DNA from: an uncultured Collinsella sp.
GTDB taxonomy: Bacteria > Actinomycetota > Coriobacteriia > Coriobacteriales > Coriobacteriaceae
Reading direction: 5' to 3'
Assembly: GCA_900754525.1 (NCBI GenBank)
Contig: CAAEDE010000025.1
Location: forward strand, 1-10,052
Length of the DNA: 10,052 nucleotides
Shown in pieces: positions 5,901 through 10,052 of this stretch. Made by a program: the position numbers and the translations under genes. Every line of letters begins with the position of its first letter. The stretch's first letter is position 1. The notes beneath the pieces were generated by a model that saw only the letters and a list, made by a program, of their open reading frames with translations, had not been told where the DNA came from and made no database searches.

Positions 5901-7088
5901 ATGAACGCCACGGTCGTGATTCCAACGTATTGGGCGGGCGATGACGCTTGCGCAAACGCCCCTGGCACCTATGACCATTCGACGCGACTCAACGCCGACA
6001 ATCCCGAACTCGACCGCTGCCTGGCCTCGCTTGAGCAGGTGTGCGACATCCCGCGCATCATCCTTTTGGTGGTCTGTCCTGTTTCTGCCACAGCCGATGT
6101 GTCGCTGCGCGTGCACGAGATTGTCGACGCGCATCCCACGCTCAAGGTCACCGTTGTCACCAACACCCAGGCCTCGCGCATCGCAGACCGGGTTGCTCAG
6201 ATCGCGCCCAAGGGTTCGGGCGAGTGCGTGAGCCTGCGAGGCTACGGTGCCATCCGCAACATGGGGCTAGCCTGTGCCGCTGTGCTGGGGCATGACGCGG
6301 TTATCTTTTTGGATGACGATGAGACTGTCATCGACGCCGACTTTATGAAGCGCGCGACCTATGCGTTGGGGCAGCAGACGCGTCAGGGCTTGCCGATCTT
6401 GGTCAAGAGCGGCTATTTCTACGATCGCGACGGCTCGCCGTTGGCTCCCACGGACAAGGCGGGCATCTGCCATCGTTGGTGGACCAAGCGCATCGAGTTC
6501 AACCGTTGGATGAAAAAGGCGCTCTCGGGCACCCGCATCTCGCGCTCCAACTACGTGTGCGGCGGCCTGATGGCCCTGCACGCCCGCGCCTTTACGCGTG
6601 TGGCCTTTGACCCGTTTATCACCCGCGGCGAGGACTTGGATTACCTCTTTAACATGCGTATGTTTGGCTACGACGTGTGGTTTGATAACGAGTGGACCGT
6701 GCGCCATCTGCCTCCGGAGTCCGAAAAGCGCTCACCGCGCTTTATGCAGGATGTATACCGTTGGTACTACGAACGGGCCAAGTTGACGTTCGCCGCGCAT
6801 CAAAAGGAGCTCATCCCCGTTACGGCGGCATCGCTCATGCCCTACCCGGGCCCGTGGATTTCGCGCGAGCTCGACGACCGCGTGCGCAAGACCGCTATGG
6901 TCCGCAGCGTGTTTACCCGCGAGCATGAGGGCTACCTGCGCATTTGGCGCCATGGTATCGGCGAGGCAAAGGCCTATGCGCGCCAAAACGCTGCAAGCTA
7001 CCTGCGTTTCCAGAGCTTTTGGCCCAAGATCATGGACGGGCTTTGGCGTGACGCACAACTGATCAGTATCCTGGAGGGGGCCGAATGA
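5901..7088 (+). CDS. GT-A fold glycosyltransferase (family 2-like)
   Basis: A 395-residue soluble protein without signal peptide or membrane segment. It opens with the nucleotide-sugar-binding strand MNATVVIPTYW. The aspartate cluster IFLDDDETVIDADF (135-148) is the DXD-type metal/UDP site, GGLMALHARAF (221-231) is typical of the acceptor side, and ITRGEDLDYLFNMRMFGYDVWF (240-261) holds the acidic GED motif (243-245) expected near the catalytic base. This points to an inverting, family 2-like enzyme using a nucleotide sugar; donor and acceptor are not readable. The N-terminus is longer than usual between the first strand and LDRCLASLEQV. The strong Shine-Dalgarno AGGGAGGG (5887-5894) is 6 nt before the ATG. 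Its TGA overlaps the ATG of kinase 2 by 4 nt, so the two are translationally coupled; such a link with a sensor kinase is unusual. It could act on cell-surface glycans, but this is inference. Confidence 0.85.
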   Translation: MNATVVIPTYWAGDDACANAPGTYDHSTRLNADNPELDRCLASLEQVCDIPRIILLVVCPVSATADVSLRVHEIVDAHPTLKVTVVTNTQASRIADRVAQIAPKGSGECVSLRGYGAIRNMGLACAAVLGHDAVIFLDDDETVIDADFMKRATYALGQQTRQGLPILVKSGYFYDRDGSPLAPTDKAGICHRWWTKRIEFNRWMKKALSGTRISRSNYVCGGLMALHARAFTRVAFDPFITRGEDLDYLFNMRMFGYDVWFDNEWTVRHLPPESEKRSPRFMQDVYRWYYERAKLTFAAHQKELIPVTAASLMPYPGPWISRELDDRVRKTAMVRSVFTREHEGYLRIWRHGIGEAKAYARQNAASYLRFQSFWPKIMDGLWRDAQLISILEGAE

Positions 7089-8428
7089 TCGACCGCCGCG
7101 CCCAGCGCGATAGTTCAATATCAATCTTTCGCATCATTGCCGTTGCATGCGCCATTTGCGTGCTGGTGTACTTTATTTTTGCCTTGGTGACCGGTATCGA
7201 GCCGATCGCCACGGTGATTGCCTGCGCGCTGCTGTGCATCTTTCTGTGCATCTTTATCTTTTTGACGCTCAATCCCGATTCGGTGCGCTCCCAGTACACC
7301 GAGGAGACGCTCTCGGTGGCCTCGGCCATGCTCGAGGACATTAAGGGCGGTCTGACGCAGGAGTCGGCGCGTTTGGTGTGCCGGCGCATTTTGCCCGAGA
7401 CGCGCGCCATGACGGTGGCCATCACCGACGAGGACAACGTGCTTGCCTGCGCGGGCGAGTTTGAGGAAAAACTGCTGCCCGATACTCCCATCCACACGCT
7501 TGCCACACGCTACGTTATCGAACATGGCATCGTGCAGTCGTTCAACCGTATGGTGGATGTCGTGGGCTCGGACGGCTCGCACAACCAAGTTCCCGCCGGC
7601 ATTATCGCCCCCATCAAGGTGGGCGATCGTACCGTCGGCACGCTCAAGTTCTACTACAAGACCCCGCGCGCCGTCGACCGTACCCAGTATGCGCTTGCCT
7701 CGGGCTTTGCCGAGATCTTGTCCACGCAGCTCGCCATCCACGAGCTCGAGGTGCAAAAGGAACTCACGGCGCGCGCCGAGGTGCGTGCGCTGCAGGCGCA
7801 GATTAACCCGCACTTCCTGTTCAACACGCTGAACACCATTGCATCGTTTACGCGCACCGACCCGCTGCGGGCCCGCGAACTGCTTCGTGAGTTCTCATCG
7901 TTCTATCGTGCTACACTCGACAACTCGGGATCGCTTATTCCGGTCTCGCGCGAGGTCGCACAGACCAAGCGCTACCTTACCTTTGAGAAGGCCCGCTTTG
8001 GCGAGGACCGCGTGCTTGCGACGTTCGATGTGTCCGAGGACGTGGAAGATACGCTGGTGCCGGCGTTCGTGATCCAGCCGATTGTCGAGAACGCCGTACG
8101 TCATGGTATGGGCGATGACGACGCCCTGAGGATCGACGTGACCGTTCACCAAGACGGCGAGGATGCAATCTTGATTGCCGTGGCCGATAATGGCGTGGGC
8201 ATGGATGAGGGTACCGCCGCCAGACTGTTTGACGAGCGCTCTGCCCGTCCCGACGCCAGCTCTCCCCAGGGTGGCGGCGCCGGTGTGGCCATGCACAATA
8301 TTTCGGAGCGCATCCATCGCTTTTATGGGCCGCACTCCTATACGCGTGTCGAATCGGCGCCGGGCAAGGGCACCAAAGTGCTCCTGCACCTTGATTTGTC
8401 AGAGAGCATCTTTGACATTCAAGAGTAA
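7085..8428 (+). CDS. LytS-like sensor histidine kinase, kinase 2
   Basis: A 447-residue membrane kinase paralogous to kinase 1. Two adjoining hydrophobic segments (about 15-36 and 39-61) form a hairpin-like anchor with a very short connecting loop, so little or nothing is exposed outside the cell. A GAF-like region spans about 75-220 (GLTQESARLVCRRILPE, VAITDEDNVLA, GTLKFYY, GFAEILSTQL). The H box RALQAQINPHFLFNT puts the phosphoacceptor His at 243. The ATPase domain has QPIVENAVRHG (Asn336), ADNGVGM (367-373) and a glycine-rich GGGAGVAMHN (396-405). It starts within the glycosyltransferase stop codon (ATGA overlap), with GGAGGGGG at 7073-7080 as ribosome-binding site. Regulator 2 follows after 72 nt. 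The 5TM LytS input domain is absent, so the signal may be cytosolic through the GAF-like domain or come from the membrane. Confidence 0.93.
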   Translation: MIDRRAQRDSSISIFRIIAVACAICVLVYFIFALVTGIEPIATVIACALLCIFLCIFIFLTLNPDSVRSQYTEETLSVASAMLEDIKGGLTQESARLVCRRILPETRAMTVAITDEDNVLACAGEFEEKLLPDTPIHTLATRYVIEHGIVQSFNRMVDVVGSDGSHNQVPAGIIAPIKVGDRTVGTLKFYYKTPRAVDRTQYALASGFAEILSTQLAIHELEVQKELTARAEVRALQAQINPHFLFNTLNTIASFTRTDPLRARELLREFSSFYRATLDNSGSLIPVSREVAQTKRYLTFEKARFGEDRVLATFDVSEDVEDTLVPAFVIQPIVENAVRHGMGDDDALRIDVTVHQDGEDAILIAVADNGVGMDEGTAARLFDERSARPDASSPQGGGAGVAMHNISERIHRFYGPHSYTRVESAPGKGTKVLLHLDLSESIFDIQE

Positions 8429-8437
8429 AATAAAAGG

Positions 8438-8475
8438 CTACGGGCTCAACGTCATGCGACGGATGCCCGGCGTAG
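8438..8475 (+). other. Possible mRNA stem-loop between kinase 2 and regulator 2
   Basis: CTACGGGC (8438-8445) can pair with GCCC (8465-8468) plus GTAG (8472-8475), leaving a 3-nt bulge, and encloses a small CGTC/GACG hairpin (8450-8453 with 8458-8461). No T-run follows, so it is not an intrinsic terminator. It could tune the ratio of regulator to kinase or protect message ends. Confidence 0.35.
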
Positions 8476-8484
8476 TTAGTTGAC

Positions 8485-8490
8485 GAAAGG
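8485..8490 (+). promoter_or_regulatory. Ribosome-binding site fixing regulator 2 start at 8501
   Basis: GAAAGG lies 10 nt before ATG 8501. An in-frame TTG at 8480 is upstream of this site and would add residues not expected before the receiver domain. Confidence 0.6.
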
Positions 8491-8500
8491 TTTTATCCCT

Positions 8501-9217
8501 ATGCTGCGTGCGATGATTGTGGATGATGAGGCGCCGGCTCGCTCGGAGCTTCGCTTCCTGCTCGAGCAAACGGGCAAGATCGGCACGATCACGGAGGCGT
8601 CGAGCGTCCGCTCCGCCATCGAGATGCTTATGGAAAGTCGCGTGGATGTCGTGTTTCTCGATATCTCGATGCCCGGTGCCTCGGGCCTGCAACTTGCCGA
8701 GGCGCTGCATAAGCTCAAAAATCCGCCGGCGATCGTGTTTGTGACTGCGTATAGCGACCATGCGGTCGAGGCATTCGACGTGGATGCCGTCGATTATCTG
8801 ATGAAGCCGGTCGAGGAAGCTCGCTTGGATCGCGCGATCGAGAAGGTCATGCAACGCGCCAAGCCGGTTACGGACAGCAAGGTGACCATCGAGCGTATCC
8901 CGGTGGAAAAGGGCGGCCGCAAGGTGCTCATTCCCGTGGACGACATTCGCTTTATCATGGCCAAGGACGATTACTCCTGCATCTATACCGTCGATGATCG
9001 CTTTTTGTCGACGACCTCGCTGGCGCAGTTTGAGGCCAAGCTCTGCGATTTTGGCTTCTTCCGTGTTCACCGCCGCTATATCGTCAACTTGGCGTGCGTC
9101 ACGGACGTTGAGACGGTGCCCTCGGGCGCCATCCAGCTGGGCATTACGGGCGTCGACGAACGCGTGCCGGTTTCGCGCCGCCGCGTCGTGCCGCTCAAGA
9201 AGGCCCTGAGCCTCTAG
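8501..9217 (+). CDS. LytTR-family response regulator 2
   Basis: A 238-residue cytoplasmic regulator closely related to regulator 1. The receiver domain (about 2-118) has Asp8/Asp9, phosphoacceptor Asp54 in FLDISMPG, Thr82 and Lys102 in DYLMKPVE. The LytTR domain (about 126-233) carries GFFRVHRRYIVNL (185-197) and the basic PVSRRRVVPLKK end. All receiver residues needed for phosphotransfer are intact, so it is most likely a genuine partner of kinase 2, encoded 72 nt upstream on the same transcript. ATG 8501 is chosen because a Shine-Dalgarno site precedes it and the receiver strand MLRAMIVDDEAP begins there. ATG 8513 is a less likely alternative. A strong terminator ends the unit. The two regulators are alike at the recognition-rich C-terminus, so cross-binding to each other's sites is possible. 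Target genes are not known. Confidence 0.95.
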   Translation: MLRAMIVDDEAPARSELRFLLEQTGKIGTITEASSVRSAIEMLMESRVDVVFLDISMPGASGLQLAEALHKLKNPPAIVFVTAYSDHAVEAFDVDAVDYLMKPVEEARLDRAIEKVMQRAKPVTDSKVTIERIPVEKGGRKVLIPVDDIRFIMAKDDYSCIYTVDDRFLSTTSLAQFEAKLCDFGFFRVHRRYIVNLACVTDVETVPSGAIQLGITGVDERVPVSRRRVVPLKKALSL

Positions 9218-9223
9218 CACACT

Positions 9224-9274
9224 GGCCCCGCAGCCCTGTAGACCCATCGTCTGCGGAGCCGTGGGGCCTTTTTT
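9224..9274 (+). terminator. Intrinsic terminator of the glycosyltransferase-kinase 2-regulator 2 operon
   Basis: GGCCCCGCAGC (9224-9234) pairs with GCCGTGGGGCC (9258-9268), with one wobble and one mismatch, followed by six T (9269-9274). An inner alternative CCGCAG/CTGCGG pairing (9228-9233 with 9251-9256) also exists. It sits 6 nt after the regulator 2 stop codon. Confidence 0.85.
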
Positions 9275-9302
9275 GTATGTATCTGCCGAATCGTTTTTTT
9301 GC

Positions 9303-9310
9303 GGAAGGGA
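9303..9310 (+). promoter_or_regulatory. Ribosome-binding site deciding the phosphoesterase start
   Basis: GGAAGGGA ends 4 nt before ATG 9315. An earlier in-frame ATG at 9261 lies inside the terminator stem and would encode an unrelated hydrophobic extension. Confidence 0.7.
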
Positions 9311-9314
9311 TCCC

Positions 9315-9782
9315 ATGAACAGTGCAAGCGCCAAGCGTATCGACATCATCTCGGACACCCACGGCTATTTATCGCCTGCGCTCTTGGATGAGCTTGAGGG
9401 CGCAGACCTGATCATCCACGCCGGCGACCTCACGTCAGAGATGGACTACGAGCACCTGTGCACCATCGCCCCTGTGCGGGCCGTATTGGGCAACAACGAT
9501 TACTACCGCGACTACGGCCCCGATGTAGACCGTCTTGCGCTCTTTACCTACGAAGGACTCAAATTCGCCGTAGCCCACTACCGTGAAGACCTGCCCGTGG
9601 GATCCGTAGACGTAGCCATCAACGGTCACACCCACGTAACCAAAGAAGCCCAGGTGGGCCGCTGCCTAGTCCTCAACCCGGGCAGCGCCAGCTACCCCAG
9701 AGGCACCCGAGGCCCCACCATGGCCAGAATGCTCGTCAAAGACGGCAAGATCCTAAGCATCAAATTTATTGATCTAGAGTAA
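9315..9782 (+). CDS. YfcE/MJ0936-family metallophosphoesterase (phosphodiesterase)
   Basis: A 155-residue cytosolic calcineurin-like phosphoesterase, near the usual family length of about 160. All metal-binding motifs are present in order: SDTHG (13-17; Asp14, His16), HAGDLT (35-40; Asp38), GNND (59-62; Asn60 bridging, Asp62), His88 in VAHYR, and NGHTH (103-107). NPGSASYPRG (121-130) is also typical. Members of this family hydrolyse phosphodiesters with two metal ions, often manganese, and are best known from model-substrate assays; the natural substrate here is unknown. The start at 9315 is preferred because of its ribosome-binding site and the IDIISDTHG strand just after it. It is separated from the two-component operon by a terminator and followed by another hairpin, so it is probably transcribed alone. 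No promoter is obvious in the 40-nt gap. Confidence 0.94.
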   Translation: MNSASAKRIDIISDTHGYLSPALLDELEGADLIIHAGDLTSEMDYEHLCTIAPVRAVLGNNDYYRDYGPDVDRLALFTYEGLKFAVAHYREDLPVGSVDVAINGHTHVTKEAQVGRCLVLNPGSASYPRGTRGPTMARMLVKDGKILSIKFIDLE

Positions 9783-9794
9783 CCACAACAAAAG

Positions 9795-9821
9795 CGGGGG
9801 ATGCAGATGCGTCTCCCGTTT
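9795..9821 (+). terminator. Probable terminator after the phosphoesterase gene
   Basis: CGGGGGATGC (9795-9804) and GCGTCTCCCG (9809-9818) form a 10-pair stem with two wobble pairs and an AGAT tetraloop, then TTTCCATTT. It lies 12 nt after the stop codon. The T-run is short, so efficiency may be modest. Confidence 0.65.
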
Positions 9822-9862
9822 CCATTTGAGCCAAAGGCAGAGTCCCAACAAGAATCTAAGAC

Positions 9863-9968
9863 ACCCCCGCCACGGAGAACGGGGCCGCCGAGCCGCGAAG
9901 CGGCGAGCAACAAGAACTGGTTGAAGAAAGTGACGGCAGGGAGGGTCTCCGGGGCTGGGGGCGGGGGT
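9863..9968 (+). other. Nested inverted-repeat structure, possible structured RNA or intergenic repeat
   Basis: ACCCCCGCC (9863-9871) is perfectly complementary to GGCGGGGGT (9960-9968). Inside it, CGGAGA (9873-9878) pairs with TCTCCG (9946-9951), and a compact GCCGC-GAA-GCGGC hairpin (9892-9904) lies within that. No protein-coding gene is evident. The nesting order supports a folded RNA or cruciform element, but no family is recognised. Confidence 0.4.
9939..9967 (+). other. G-quadruplex motif
   Basis: Five G-runs of 3, 3, 4, 5 and 5 are separated by 1, 5, 2 and 1 nt, fitting G3+N1-7 on the plus strand. The last runs overlap the 3' arm of the stem at 9960-9968, so the duplex stem and quadruplex would exclude each other. 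Confidence 0.6.
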
Positions 9969-10052
9969 TAAGTTTGTCGCGAGTTCCGCACGCAAAGGAA
10001 AGCACTTAATGTGCTTTCCGTCTTGCGCAGGACTGTAGAGCAGCAAACTTAA
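9968..10052 (+). repeat. 85-nt nested inverted-repeat element reaching the window end
   Basis: Terminal arms TTAAGTTTG (9968-9976) and CAAACTTAA (10044-10052) are perfect inverted copies. Between them, pairings nest in order: AGTTCC (9982-9987) with GGACT (10030-10034, one bulge), CGCAA (9991-9995) with TTGCG (10023-10027), and the perfect 9-bp GGAAAGCAC (9997-10005) with GTGCTTTCC (10011-10019) around loop TTAAT. About 28 base pairs in all. No T-run follows within view. It may be a dispersed palindromic repeat, a small non-autonomous mobile element, or a structured RNA. Confidence 0.55.

Noticed and set aside
8480..8500. TTG start seven codons upstream for regulator 2
   Set aside because: The Shine-Dalgarno GAAAGG lies downstream of this TTG and suits the ATG at 8501; receiver domains normally begin with the strand found there.
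9261..9314. Upstream start at 9261 for the phosphoesterase
   Set aside because: It begins inside the terminator stem, has no ribosome-binding site, and adds residues unlike the family.
8438..9358. Long minus-strand open frame opposite regulator 2
   Set aside because: It crosses the operon terminator, is low in recognisable motifs, and is antisense to an intact LytTR regulator.
9774..10046. Minus-strand 90-residue frame in the terminal gene-free stretch
   Set aside because: Composition is dominated by Leu, Pro and Arg derived from the G-rich repeat, it overlaps the phosphoesterase terminator, and no domain is visible.

Overview
The window looks like a high-GC Gram-positive chromosome. Gene content and style (LytS/LytTR two-component pairs, a UMF1-type transporter, a zinc-dependent phospholipase C domain protein, purine-rich Shine-Dalgarno sites, compact intergenic gaps) suggest a gut Coriobacteriia member such as Collinsella. 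This placement is an inference from protein style, not from a marker gene. All eight genes read left to right. All are intact except the first, whose 5' end lies outside the window.

Layout: (1) 1-1058, the C-terminal part of a metal-dependent amidohydrolase, closed by a clear intrinsic terminator at 1117-1143. (2) 1170-3331, a two-component pair: a LytS-like membrane histidine kinase and a LytTR response regulator. (3) 3424-4368, a cytosolic zinc-dependent phospholipase C-domain protein. (4) 4470-5729, a 12-TM transporter of the UMF1/Atg22-like MFS family. (5) 5901-9217, an apparent operon of a GT-A glycosyltransferase, a second LytS-like kinase that overlaps it by 4 nt, and a second LytTR regulator, ended by a strong terminator. 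(6) 9315-9782, a YfcE/MJ0936-type metallophosphoesterase with its own terminator-like hairpin. (7) 9783-10052, a gene-free stretch of 270 nt with unusually dense nested inverted repeats and a G-quadruplex motif, running to the window edge.

The two kinase/regulator pairs are clearly paralogous: 39 of 56 residues are identical across the linker and H-box of the kinases. Both kinases have only two N-terminal membrane segments, so the usual 5TM LytS sensor module is absent. The pairs bracket the phospholipase-like, transporter and glycosyltransferase genes, which suggests, but does not prove, control of envelope or cell-surface functions. The glycosyltransferase is translationally coupled to the second kinase.

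The items most worth a second look are the structured, repeat-like DNA at 9863-10052, the LytTR-like half-sites upstream of the first kinase, the position of terminator-like hairpins between any possible promoter and the start of both signalling units, and the glycosyltransferase-kinase coupling. I did not find a CRISPR array, transposase, tRNA or rRNA.
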